Shown here piece after piece: positions 54,705-64,000 of a stretch of 64,000 bases of DNA. Source of the stretch: Stropharia rugosoannulata (Eukaryota > Basidiomycota > Agaricomycetes > Agaricales > Strophariaceae); the NCBI GenBank assembly GCA_028532985.1, contig JANCIK010000001.1, positions 124,001 through 188,000 of the forward strand, given 5' to 3'. A program made the position numbers and the translations under genes. The notes under the pieces are model-generated. The model searched no databases and had not been told where the DNA came from. It worked only from the letters and a program-made list of their open reading frames with translations. The number at the start of each line of letters is the position of its first letter. Position 1 is the stretch's first letter.

Positions 54705-55554
54705 ATGCTGAACCTACGCAAGAAGATACTCGCTCCCACTCGGACATTGAGGATGAACCATCACAGTCTTTTGGGGCAGGGCAGGTATAAGCCGCACATA
54801 TCCGGGTCACTCGTGCGCTCTGGCCTCGTTCTCGCAGCTCCACTACGAGCGATAGATATCCCCATACCAAATCGTGCGCCCAACACACTTTCACTCCCCC
54901 CGGACATGAACAACGTCAAAGCGTCGCTGCGGGTCATGGCAGCTGCAGGGGACGGCGTCATGGGTGTGCCTTGGGTGAAAGGCGCAGCGGGGATCGCGCT
55001 CGAGATCGTCAATGCCTTGGATGTGAGTGCAAAGTCTCTGTACATCTGAATCACCCATGAATATATTAATACAGGCTGCACAAACGAATAAAGAAATATG
55101 CAACGATCTGGCTATACGAGTAACCCGGATTCTGATCATTATTCACGAGAATACGCGGGACGGGCATATTTACCAGTCATCCAAGGTCGATGACTTCACG
55201 AGGTAAGTTATCACGCATTCTCAAAGTCTCTCTCTCTCTTACGCAGACACCAACAGAGATCTAAAGTCCATTCTGAAAGTTGTACGACCACTCTCCTCCG
55301 TTGGCAAGCTGAGGGGCATGTTGAAAGCTGACGCAATCAAGCAGCAGCTGACCAAGTGTGACCAGCTACTCAATGACTCTCGTGATATTTTTCTGGTACG
55401 TTCCACGTACACTGCCTTGCACAGATCGAAGGATGTACAGCTGAACTAAATGTAGATCCGTGTTCACCTGGATCTTTCCAGGAAACATCATTCAGAGGCA
55501 ATCACACCTGTCAAGTTATTAATGACGTATGAGCATAGTTTTTTTTTTTTTTTT
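54705..55554 (+). CDS. NLR/MLKL-type N-terminal domain gene, copy 4
   Basis: Exons 54705-55022, 55075-55202, 55257-55395 and 55456 onward, with the same exon sizes (128 and 139 bp for exons 2 and 3) as copies 1-3. The protein starts MLNLRKKIL and is close to copy 1 (SGSLVRSGLVLAAPLRAIDIP; MGVPWVKGAAGIALEI; KQQLTKCDQLLNDSRDIF). It is an inverted paralogue of copy 1, with homology from about 54585 to the T run. Exon 4 enters 16 T at 55539-55554, and homology ends there. No downstream domain is present. Confidence 0.65.
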
Positions 55555-56756
55555 GAGCATCAAAGCGCGTGGCTTCCGAAATCAGAGCATAAACTGTCGT
55601 TCTAATCTTGATTGTTGTGTATATATCATTATTTAAACTTGCTAATCGTGCGCCTTTAATAATAATAACTCATCTACTTTATGACATATGTTCCGTGTTC
55701 TATCCGTTCTCGTCCGAGTTGCGTCAGAGCGTTATGATGTTCAAGCAATCATCGGGAATAAATCGCGTAAAAACGTGCTCGCAGCAGTGATGTTTAACTC
55801 AAGAGTTAGAGTTGATTATGCCGGAGGCAGGGGTGAAAGGACAAAGACACTGAGTTGGAAATAAAGATACATGCTTGACGCAATCCCAAACCAAGGTGCT
55901 TTCGTTGGAATGGTTTCCTTGTATTAATTACAGGATATTCCAAGTGGCCATTGGGGAGTCTATTGATCATGTTACCAGCCAATTCAAACTTTAGCCTCGC
56001 TCCGCTTCGGTATCGCATGAAGTTAAGATACAAACCGTGGTAAAGAAATCATCAGAAGACTCTATATCCTCCCAGATCTCCAAGCCTACCATCAGCTTCG
56101 TCCTCGTTGTCCTTAACCACTTTATTTAGAGAACTCCCCCGTCTGCTGGGATAAATCAAATTGCTCTCGTTGTCTGAAAGGAACATCGGGGACATGAGAT
56201 GAATATGTAATATTACCAAATGAAATGTTCTGAAAGTTCCAGTCTTTAATATGCGTCGTGGATCCAATTTTAGTAGGCTAATTACACGTTTTATCAAGAA
56301 AAGAAGACGTGAATTGAAGAGACGTACTGTTTTTGACAGACGGCGGTGCGATTCAAGATTCACTGCGTTCCAGTACCTCTGCCTTGCACGTTGTCCGGGT
56401 CTGTCAGGGAAAATGACTAACTAGAGTCTGTGGTATTGAATATGAAGGAGTTCTTCATCGCGCTTGTCCTCGGAGGCGGGAAATAATTTTCTGGGGCGTA
56501 TGTTGGGAACGATGCGACACATTTCTAACTTTGTTTTAAGCTGAAATCTGCAGTGGCACATTTGTTACTGTGTCTACGGAGATGACAGCTGCGATAAGGT
56601 ACTCAAAACAATTTAATATATTACAAGTTACACTGGATAACTCCCTATAGAGGAATTGCTTTATACTTAAAAGGTATTACAGCCTCAGTGATATGTGGGG
56701 ATCAAAATACCTTCTTGACTCCTGACCTTGGCTCCCATTATATATTATGGCTATTC
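55555..56756. other. No gene recognised
   Basis: AT-rich spacer between two NLR-domain copies that face each other with their T runs. Short frames near 55810-56030 and 56050-56360 lack motifs or splicing support. Confidence 0.5.
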
Positions 56757-57701
56757 AAAAAAAAAAAAAAAAAAAGGCTGTGCAGATCTTCTTCAAGTTG
56801 GGCCGAACATGTGGTGTGCTCCACGGAAGAGGCGTGTACTGGTTCTGCTCTGCAATGATTCAAGTGCACACCAATCTATTATTGCGTTAGCCAAGTATCC
56901 CAATACAACCTGTGCAAGGCAGTGTAATTGCAATATACGTACCAGAAACATATCTCGAGATTCGTTGATAAGCTGGTCGCATCGCGATAGGTGCTGACGT
57001 ATAGCATCTCCATTCCACAGGCTTCGCAATTTTCCAGAGGTTGAGAGAGCTCTCACAAAGGCTAGAATCGAGTGCAGATTCCTGCATAGGCGTAAAATGA
57101 ACTGGTCGTTTGGTACAACAAGTGATTGTTAGCGTACCGTTGTAGGTCATGAATATTTGAGTCTTGGTACATGTGCCCGTGCCGCGTATTTGCGTGAATC
57201 ACTACCAGGATATTTGTTATCCGCATTGCGAGTATCATGCACGTCTCTTTGTTTGTCTGTGCGGTCTACAATGATCCGTTAGGATGGTCGCCTGCTCTCC
57301 ATTTCTGATGTACTCACATCCAGAGTATTGACGATTTCCAGAGCAATCCCAGCAGCTCCCTTGACCCAGGGAACACCCATAACGCCATCACCGACGGCTG
57401 CCATAACCCGCAACGAGGCCTTCGCATGGTTAATATCGAATGTGCCTCCCAATGCAGTGGGTATCGAGTTTGTGATCGGTATACTTGATGCGCAAATTGG
57501 CGCTGCGAGGGTCAGGCCAGATAGGACTAGAGATTGGGATATAGCTGGCTTGGGTGTACGTTGACGAAAACGACCAGTTATCCCTTGCATGTGGGGGCCC
57601 AAAGGATTACGAAGAATATTGGCAAAGATATTGTCGTCAAGCTTGGACGTGACTTCGGTCTCAGGCACGTTGGGGGGAAGAAGGAATGAGCTTAACCGCA
57701 T
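56757..57701 (-). CDS. NLR/MLKL-type N-terminal domain gene, copy 3
   Basis: Exons 57701-57318, 57265-57138, 57081-56943 and 56875 to the T run (A19 at 56757-56775 on the plus strand). It is the inverted paralogue of copy 2, sharing its upstream DNA. The start codon used by copy 2 is GTG here, but an in-frame ATG lies 17 codons upstream (MRLSSFLLPPNVPETEV). The core motifs are intact (MGVPWVKGAAGIALEI, TAQTNKETC, RQHLSRCDQLINESRDMF). As in the other copies, nothing recognisable follows the T run. Confidence 0.65.
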
Positions 57702-57998
57702 AGCTTCTTGCTAGAGCCACCACCAGTACGCAAATCACGAGTTCACATTTCTAATTCTGTAGTTGTGATACAAATGAGGTATTCTGGCAGTTGAATTATT
57801 GAATTGCAGAGCATCCAAATGGCTATCATATTACAGTGTTACTTGTATTCCATATATAATGCGCAGTAAAGATACGCCCTGCTCATAGCCATATCGCAGT
57901 TGCTTCTAAAAGCATATATTGTAAGTGCTGTGTAGCAGAATAAGTGATCTAAATTATGTCTAAACATAGTTAATTATTTGTTCGTGAGCATATATCAC

Positions 57999-58729
57999 TG
58001 TAATTACGGACAATTATATTGTGAAACACCGTTTCTCAGAGAAACCCTGGGTTTCTCCGACTGCTTATGCAGCAACCCGGTGCCAACAAGAAACCCTTGC
58101 CGAAGTGCCAGTCTCTGCCGAACATCGCCATTCGGCAGGAATATGGTGAGAAGTTGTACTTCTTGTGACTTGCGAGCTCAATACTAGGTTAAAAGAGCCC
58201 GTAATTGCTGTGCACATTGCTACAGAATTCAGTTTGGGTAGCTAGACATATTCTTCCCTGGCTTGCATATGGCAGTACATTCCCTGTTACTGCCGAGTAC
58301 GCGCCACCCGGGAGGACTTTCAAGTGGTCGAGTAGCCCGTTCTGCGCTTGGCCGGCCGATTGGATAAATAAACCACTTTTGCCTTATGCTTTGTAAATCA
58401 TCAATAACCAAAACAAATTTTCCTAAATCTTCTGCAGCAGGTGTGTTTCTAGGAGCGGCTTTAAGAATAGCTTGGACATGATTAAATGGCTCTTGAGAGC
58501 GATAAGCTCTGCTGGGCATGCATATTGTTTTTTTGCTCAATTTGGTTATTTCTGCACGCAGACGGCTTCCAGATGGCATTAGCATATGGGACCCCAGGAC
58601 CACATAATGCCGCTTTCTGCCATCACGGCCGGCACGGCACGTCAACCATAGGAAGGACCCCGAAAAATAATGCATTACGCGGTTTCCGGAAACCTGGGGT
58701 TTCCCAGTAGAATTGTCCCTGTAATTACA
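57999..58729. mobile_element. Putative TIR DNA element
   Basis: TGTAATTACGGACAATT at the left end is mirrored at the right end, whose complement reads TGTAATTACAGGGACAATT. Both ends then continue with GTTTCTC/GTTTCC palindromic words. It lies within the 1-kb segment missing from arm 1 of the duplication, which supports mobility. A minus-strand frame (58765-58229) inside has no domain I recognise. Confidence 0.5.
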
Positions 58730-58986
58730 CCATAGTAATAAGTTGTGGAAGCATGCAAACACCATACAGAGCTAAACATTAGCTCAGGTATGAGGGATGT
58801 TAATGGAAGTGAATCAAGCCTTGTACCGAACGAACAACATGCCAGATGTAAGTGGGTCATGAGACGAGGCAGGAGGTATGATTGACAGCAATGATGTAGG
58901 TCTTCATTCTTTCAAATAAGGGTATGCTATGGGATTATATATATAGAATTGAGGGGGATAATGTGATGAGGCGGGGTCTGTGACAC

Positions 58987-59336
58987 TGTGAGGAAGACGA
59001 CATGTATGCTTCCCGGAATCGCAAGAACGCGTGCGAGCAAATGCGCGCATACCAGACCACACACTGGGCGATGAACACGTAGACAGGAGGTTAGATTAAA
59101 AATAGATACATCTTGTAGTATATAGAGGACCGAAGAACAAGTGAGGAGGCAGCAAGAAGCTCCCCTCAGTTTTCCCCCAATTTCAGTCAGAGCCAGAGCA
59201 TCAGAACTTAAAGTCACCCCTTTTATTACTTTTATCTACTACACTACGCGCTCCGACAGCACTCTTTGTTTTCCTTCTACAAACCCCACGGCGTCTACAG
59301 TAGTCGCCCTCTCGCATATAAGTACATTTACCTACA
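58987..59336. mobile_element. Solo LTR (350 bp) with ACAC target duplication
   Basis: Starts TGTGAGG, ends CCTACA, and is flanked by ACAC at 58983-58986 and 59337-59340. Arm 1 of the duplication has the same flanks joined directly with a single GTGT (complement, 36667-36670), so this segment is an insertion. Terminal TG...CA, a 4-bp duplication and no coding content fit a solo LTR. It contains the only TGCGCGCA I saw outside element B (59042-59049). Confidence 0.75.
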
Positions 59337-59590
59337 ACACTTGCCGCACTATATTGCTCATATATTTATGGCTTACAACTATCCATGCAGTATTCAGTGC
59401 TGAGTGCTGAGCTTTGCTGTGCAGTGCAGCGCAATGCCCAGCAAGCATCGTTCATTGTCTAGTAGATTGAACATGAGACATTTATAGACTTTTCCAGAGT
59501 ACCAACCATTACCACACACTGAAGCTGGCAGATAGATCGTCCTTTGCAGAGTACGGGCCGTTATCAAGCATCAACGACAGTATAACCAAT

Positions 59591-59731
59591 CACCCCAGGA
59601 ACCTGAGGTTTTCAGGTCACCTGAGATTGTGGGAGAAGCTTTGATTTGCCGTTTTCAGGTGGACTGAAACTCGTAAATAAAGTTTTCTCCCACAATCTCA
59701 GGTGACCTGAAAACCTCAGGTTCCTGGGGTG
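59591..59731. mobile_element. 141-bp foldback MITE with perfect 47-bp inverted repeats
   Basis: Left arm 59591-59637 (CACCCCAGGAACC...GGGAGAA) and right arm 59685-59731 are perfect inverted copies around a 47-bp centre. AAT flanks both sides. Arm 1 of the duplication carries the empty site with one ATT at 36425-36427, so the 3-bp target duplication is proven within the window. Termini CACCCC and a 3-bp duplication could fit a CACTA-like or PIF/Harbinger-like source; the superfamily is open. Confidence 0.9.
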
Positions 59732-60344
59732 AATACAGTCTGAATTAATATGTGAGGCAGTGCCAGATTAAAAAAGATAACCAAGTGTATCTGACGCGTT
59801 CCCAACGGAAGCTCCGAGTACTAGACACCCCTTCTCGTAAAGCACTTGCCAGCACGTGTCATTCTCCGATTCGCTGCCAAGCTCGTCTTCGTTCAAAACC
59901 AAGTACGGCTCTGGCCCCGCACGCCCTGCCATCGTGGAAGCTGATGGGGAAGCTCCCTTACCATATGGAATACACTGCCATTACGCACTAAACTTCACAG
60001 CATGAGTTGACAGTTGACGAGTACACCTGTCACTGGTCAGCGGACCTGTCGTTTGCAAAGGACTTTGGATTACTCCGCAGAGCACTGCACAGCATGCATT
60101 TGAAGCTCCCAGCTACATGCGTGTGCGTAAACTACACTTCACTCCGCCCCGAACGAAAACAATCGACATTACGCAACTTATGTTCGACCAAGTACCACTG
60201 TGGACCCACGCGACTTTCCTTCCGCATAGATTGCACTTGGTCACCCATAATGGATAGTGGTTTCACTATCGCCAGAATTAAAAGTAAATTCCTGATAATT
60301 AGTCAGATGAAATATAAATGTGCGCATAACAGTGAAAATACCCT
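59732..60344. other. No gene recognised
   Basis: Continuation of the flank beyond the duplication. A frame near 60007-60375 has no motif. AGAGCACTGCACAGCATGC at 60080 resembles the GCACTGCA motif upstream of the NLR-domain copies. Confidence 0.5.
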
Positions 60345-60848
60345 TCGTAAATCATCGACAATGGAGTCCTGGTAAATGTGCCCACCCCGAGTGACTCTCG
60401 TGAATAACAATAAAAATCTGCATTGTCCTCAATGCAAGTTTCTTGTACGCTTCCTTATTCTCCGTATCACCCGGGTAGTATCTTAGCTTCCGACCAGTCA
60501 TGCTTTAGATTACCACTTACATCCAAAGTAATACCAATCTCCAGCGCAATGCCAGCCGCGCCCTTGACCCATGGCACATCCATTATCCCGTCCCCAACTG
60601 CAGCCATCATCCGGAGCAAGGCCTTTGCATTGTTAAGATCAACAGTAACGATTATCGCTTCATGGGCGAAAGTGGCGATTGTCATTATTTTTAGCGTAGA
60701 TGTGCCCCTAACACAAGCCCAGATAGTACGAGTGCCCGACTCTATGCTTTATTTGCATAAACTTCGGGCCAAGGATGTTGACTTTCGTCTTGAGCGTCCC
60801 GCGCGCACGGGTTGCAGCTGAGAAATTCTTCTTGCATAGGTTTGGCAT
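60345..60848 (-). pseudogene. NLR/MLKL-type N-terminal domain gene, copy 5 (degenerate)
   Basis: Starts MPNLCKKNFSAATRARG in one frame, then loses it; the core is readable in other frames (VDLNNAKALLRMMAAVGDGIMDVPWVKGAAGIALEI), followed by an exon 2 remnant (TENKEAYKKLALRTMQ) down to about 60345. Several frameshifts and stops are present and exons 3-4 with the T run are absent. It adjoins repeat R copy 3. Confidence 0.75.
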
Positions 60849-60929
60849 GGCTTGTGCTTAAGTGAGTTGGTGAGCGGGAAGAGAGAGAACAAACAATCAC
60901 GAGGGCGTCCTCCTGAAGTTCAAGAGGAC

Positions 60930-61899
60930 ATAATTTGGTAGACTTCACCGCGGCTAGTTATACATTCCGTTCAACCTTGACTGTCCCGAAACGGACAGAG
61001 CGCGTGCGTGAACAAGGTGGTGGAGCATTCCGAGACTAAACTACGGTCGGGGAGGGTTGGGCCTCGCGGGATGATTCAGGATGGGCCAGGATATAAGTAA
61101 AGACAGGCAAGGCAGGGGCGAGGGGACGTACAGCAGTGACAGGAGAGCTATAGTCGACAGAAACAACCAAGGCGGGCCAGGTACTAAGTCGCGATGGGAC
61201 ACCCGACCTACGTGGATAGATTGGGCGCAACACGCAGAGCTCCGCACGATGCAGAGCGCGGCTCACGGCGACCAAACGCGACAGGAGAAGAGGGAGATGG
61301 GGCGTGCGTGCCGAGGCCCGCAGACCGGATTCCAATGTATGCGACGCATGGCGGGAGCGATGGAGAGCAGAGCGGGGTGCTCTACCTAGCCCGTGCGCGA
61401 GAACAGGACAGGCATGGCGAGCCTGTGATGTAGCGTGAGGGGAGAGAAGGGGAGACAAAGAGAGGCACCCAGGACCAGGGGCCTGTCAGATCGTATTGCG
61501 GCCACTGCGCGGGACAGAGACGGCGCGAGCAAGACAAGGAAAAGGCCAAGGCTCTGGCAGCGGGCCGGGGGTGTGCCTGCCGTGTTTGCGTGGAGCAGTA
61601 CCTGACACCATGACGGGACGAAGGCAGGACGGGAAGGGGCTGTGTCCGTGTGGGCGCGAGCAAAATGAACATGATGCAACAAAGCCAACTAGGAAGCCCC
61701 TTGGACCAAAGGGACGACGGGAGCAGGCGGGAGGTATACGGCTCACGACCGCGCGACGGAAGGCAGAGTGCCATTCAGTAAGGATGCTCTACCTGGACCG
61801 TGCCCGAGAACAAGATACGCAGCGCGAGCCGGGGGAGTGAGAGGGAGACACAGACTACATCTCAGAGAGGCAGGCAGGTGGTGATGAACCGAGGACCAG
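60930..61899 (-). repeat. C/T-rich dispersed repeat R, copy 3 (inverted relative to copy 1)
   Basis: Aligns in inverse orientation with 34840-35862; the inner border reads GGTAGACTTCACCGCGGCTAG at 60939, the complement of 35830-35850. It is cut at 61899 by the LTR of the Copia element. Long frames on either strand are composition effects. Confidence 0.7.
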
Positions 61900-62117
61900 T
61901 GTTGGAATAATGCTCGCACATTCAAGCACTAATATTCCCGCCACATCTCGAATGTACTAGATGGGCGCTTAATCTATGACCCGTGGGAATGACTCACATA
62001 TATTAATTGTAGTACTTCGTGGATAGTTCTAGTAGTTTAGATTTTATGTATAAATACAAGTCCAACGAGGGCTATATAATATAATTCATTATTATCTACA
62101 ACACACTGCGCACAACA
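61900..62117 (+). repeat. 5' LTR of Ty1/Copia element
   Basis: Starts TGTTGGAATA, a common Copia LTR start, and ends CACAACA just before GGTTATGAGCCC, which looks like the primer-binding region. TATAAATA near 62050 may be its TATA box. The 218-bp length rests on these signals because the second LTR lies outside the window. Confidence 0.7.
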
Positions 62118-62219
62118 GGTTATGAGCCCTGGCCATAACTAAACTACAGCTCGACATACTACTAGTATCTACCCATATCCTCACCGCTTACTTGATATAG
62201 AATAGATCAAGCCGAAACG

Positions 62220-64000
62220 ATGCCGGAAGAATACTCCACTGGATACCGGATCGAACTTCTGAAGGCCACAAATTGGATGCCATGGAAGCGACGAATGCTC
62301 GCAATACTTCGTGACCTCGGACTGGACAAGTACATCACGGATGACGCAACCTTGCCAGGATCAGCAGACCCGCAGAAGCCAACTGCAGAAGAATTAAAGG
62401 CACGGGAGGAATGGAGAGCCGGTGACGCAAAGGCGCGCACACGGATTGAGCTATCTATAGGTGATAGCGAAATGATACACATCAGTGGCGCCGAGACGGC
62501 AAGCCAGATGTGGAAGCAACTTACCACGGTTAAAGAATCCAAGGGAAGACTTGGAATTCTGGCCACACGACGTGCACTATACCGGGCAATGGCTGAAGAA
62601 GGATTTGATATGGCAGAACACATATCTCAACTACGGCAACTTCAGGAGGAATTACATATCATGGGCAATGTAGTACCAGATGAAGATTTTATTATGGTAC
62701 TAATTACATCTCTACCGGAATCATGGGACAATTATACCTCATCATACCTCGGTGCAAGCGGAAACAAGCCCAATTTATCCTCACATGAACTCGTGGCTAT
62801 TTTATTAGAAGAAGATCGACGCCGTAAAGGCCGTACAGGCGAAACAACAAGCACATCCTTACAATCAAAGCATGCCACATTCCGTGGGAACAAAACATCG
62901 GACAGCACAATTGAATGCTACAACTGCCACAAGCGTGGACACACTAAGCAAGAGTGTTGGGCCAAAGGAGGAGGCCGAGAAGGACAAGGCCCTAAAGGAC
63001 AGCGAGGACCTAACAGGAAGAACCGGAGTAACCAAGTACAAGAATCTATAAATAATAACCTCAATGAAACGTCATATATGGCAACTGGATTACACACAGA
63101 CATCTCAAAGTATGACTGGATTCTCGACTCTGGAACCACCTCGCACATCTGCACAGCTCGTGATGCATTTACAGAGTATCACACACTCAAGAACTCGACT
63201 ATCCAAGGCATAGGACCTAACCCAGCTGCTGCACACGGTCGAGGAACAGTTATTGTCAATTTCTCTGTCAACGGAAGGATATTACGTCATAATTTACGTG
63301 ACGTACTACATGTCCCTGATGCACCCAATTGTCTATTATCTATTAGCCGCCTTGACGAAGCTGATGGATATGTAGAATTTAAAAAGGGACAATGTATACT
63401 CAAAGACAGAAATGACAAAGTTATTGGAGTTGGAAAGAAATTCAACAGGCTTTACAAGCTCAATGCACGAGCACAATTGCTGGGACAAGAAAGAACAAAT
63501 TACGCAGCATCGAAAAATGTCACTTGGGATGAGTGGCACCGACGTTATGGACATCTGTCAATGTCAGCACTTCAACGACTAAATCGGGAACACATGGTTG
63601 ATGGCATGGGAATTGATGAATCCTCTATACCGTCACAATTATGTGAAGCATGCATACAGGCAAAACAAGCTCACCGTCCATTCCCACAAGAAGCACAGCA
63701 TCGCTCACTTACTCCTGGTGAACAAATTATGTCAGATGTCTGGGGACCAGCAAAAGTCATATCAATCGGAGGATGGAAATATTATATTTCATTCACAGAT
63801 GATTGTACACGACAAGTACATGTATTATTCCTACGGCAAAAGTCTGAGGCATTCACACGTATCAAGGCACATGTGGCTATAGTTAAACGGCAATTTGGAA
63901 GGCCCCCACGGTGGATGCGCTTTGACAACGGGACAGAATTAATTAATCAACAGCTAAAGGATTTTGCTGCAGAAGAAGGAATCATTATTGAATCATCCGC
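62220..64000 (+). CDS. Copia Gag-Pol polyprotein (Gag, protease, integrase; truncated by window end)
   Basis: Open from the ATG at 62220 to the window end, 593 codons without a stop. The Copia order is clear: Gag with a helical UBN2-like region, CCHC zinc knuckle at about residue 233 (CYNCHKRGHTKQEC), protease DSG at about 302 (WILDSGTTSHIC), GAG-pre-integrase HHCC module at about 440-480 (RRYGHLS...CEACIQAK) and the start of the integrase core with Asp at about 505 (SDVWGP) and the FDNGTE motif at about 567. RT and RNase H should follow outside the window, as in all Copia elements. Gag and Pol are in one frame here. No lesions are seen. Confidence 0.92.
   Translation, partial: MPEEYSTGYRIELLKATNWMPWKRRMLAILRDLGLDKYITDDATLPGSADPQKPTAEELKAREEWRAGDAKARTRIELSIGDSEMIHISGAETASQMWKQLTTVKESKGRLGILATRRALYRAMAEEGFDMAEHISQLRQLQEELHIMGNVVPDEDFIMVLITSLPESWDNYTSSYLGASGNKPNLSSHELVAILLEEDRRRKGRTGETTSTSLQSKHATFRGNKTSDSTIECYNCHKRGHTKQECWAKGGGREGQGPKGQRGPNRKNRSNQVQESINNNLNETSYMATGLHTDISKYDWILDSGTTSHICTARDAFTEYHTLKNSTIQGIGPNPAAAHGRGTVIVNFSVNGRILRHNLRDVLHVPDAPNCLLSISRLDEADGYVEFKKGQCILKDRNDKVIGVGKKFNRLYKLNARAQLLGQERTNYAASKNVTWDEWHRRYGHLSMSALQRLNREHMVDGMGIDESSIPSQLCEACIQAKQAHRPFPQEAQHRSLTPGEQIMSDVWGPAKVISIGGWKYYISFTDDCTRQVHVLFLRQKSEAFTRIKAHVAIVKRQFGRPPRWMRFDNGTELINQQLKDFAAEEGIIIESS

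Larger units (their letters stand above)
56757..59590 (-). repeat. Inverted long duplication, arm 2 (with insertions)
   Basis: Counterpart of 36425-37906 in inverse orientation. Relative to arm 1 it contains about 1 kb extra at roughly 57853-58855 (including a TIR element), a 350-bp solo LTR at 58987-59336 and, at its end, a foldback MITE at 59591-59731. Arm 1 shows the uninterrupted sequence at each place. Confidence 0.8.
61900..64000 (+). mobile_element. Ty1/Copia retrotransposon, 5' part
   Basis: LTR, primer-binding region (from 62118), 100-bp leader and a gag-pol frame that runs off the right edge. It is inserted in repeat R copy 3. The open frame over 1.78 kb suggests it is fairly young. 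Confidence 0.85.

Noticed and set aside
58229..58765. Minus-strand frame of 178 codons as a transposase of the TIR element
   Set aside because: No catalytic motif recognised, and the frame extends over non-conserved sequence; left as unassigned.
1..64000. CRISPR arrays, bacterial operons, rRNA genes
   Set aside because: No regularly spaced direct repeats, no ribosome-binding-site logic and no rRNA sequence; everything indicates fungal nuclear DNA.

Overview
This is eukaryotic DNA, almost certainly from an agaricomycete (mushroom-forming) fungus. The genes have short spliceosomal introns (about 45-80 bp) with GTRAG-type donors. The retroelement proteins, the F-box gene, the HMG-box fragment and the NLR-type N-terminal domains all look basidiomycete. 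The window is a repeat-rich accessory region with few ordinary host genes. All calls come from reading the sequence; no database search was possible.

Positions 1-22296 hold two nested Ty3/Gypsy elements, both on the minus strand. Element A (right LTR 21332-22296, gag-protease, RT/RNase H, then integrase at 1-1230; left LTR outside the window) is decayed by frameshifts. Its pol was split between RNase H and integrase by element B (1231-17078, 15,848 bp). B has 1,215-bp LTRs that look identical and a CCGG target duplication, so it is young. Besides minus-strand gag, protease and pol, B carries about 6 kb with three intron-containing genes on the opposite strand (2996-8391), one encoding a Zn2Cys6-like cysteine cluster. 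The palindrome TGCGCGCA occurs about 30 times in B and about once in the other 48 kb. It sits in the LTRs, beside a TATA box, and at the 5' ends of most antisense introns. I infer a self-encoded DNA-binding or anti-silencing system; this is the best candidate here for an undescribed system.

Positions 22297-28600 form module C: two long plus-strand genes (one with a Zn2Cys6-like cluster) and a small minus-strand gene, with an excess of GCCGA. Element A has its own enriched word, TTTCCGA. Three adjacent mobile modules thus each have a private CpG-containing word.

Positions 28600-42500 and 52000-61900 are gene-poor. They hold five copies (four fairly intact, one wrecked) of a gene for an NLR/MLKL-type N-terminal helical domain, an inverted long duplication (about 36.4-37.9 kb and 56.8-59.6 kb), a C/T-rich dispersed repeat, several non-autonomous TIR or foldback elements and a solo LTR. 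Two insertions are proven by their empty sites in the paralogous arm. An HMG-box relic lies at 30.3 kb. Two ordinary-looking genes remain: a large low-complexity coiled-coil protein (43.2-46.9 kb, with a partner reading frame at 42.5-43.2 kb) and an F-box-like gene (50.5-52.0 kb). A Ty1/Copia element starts at 61900 and runs off the right end.
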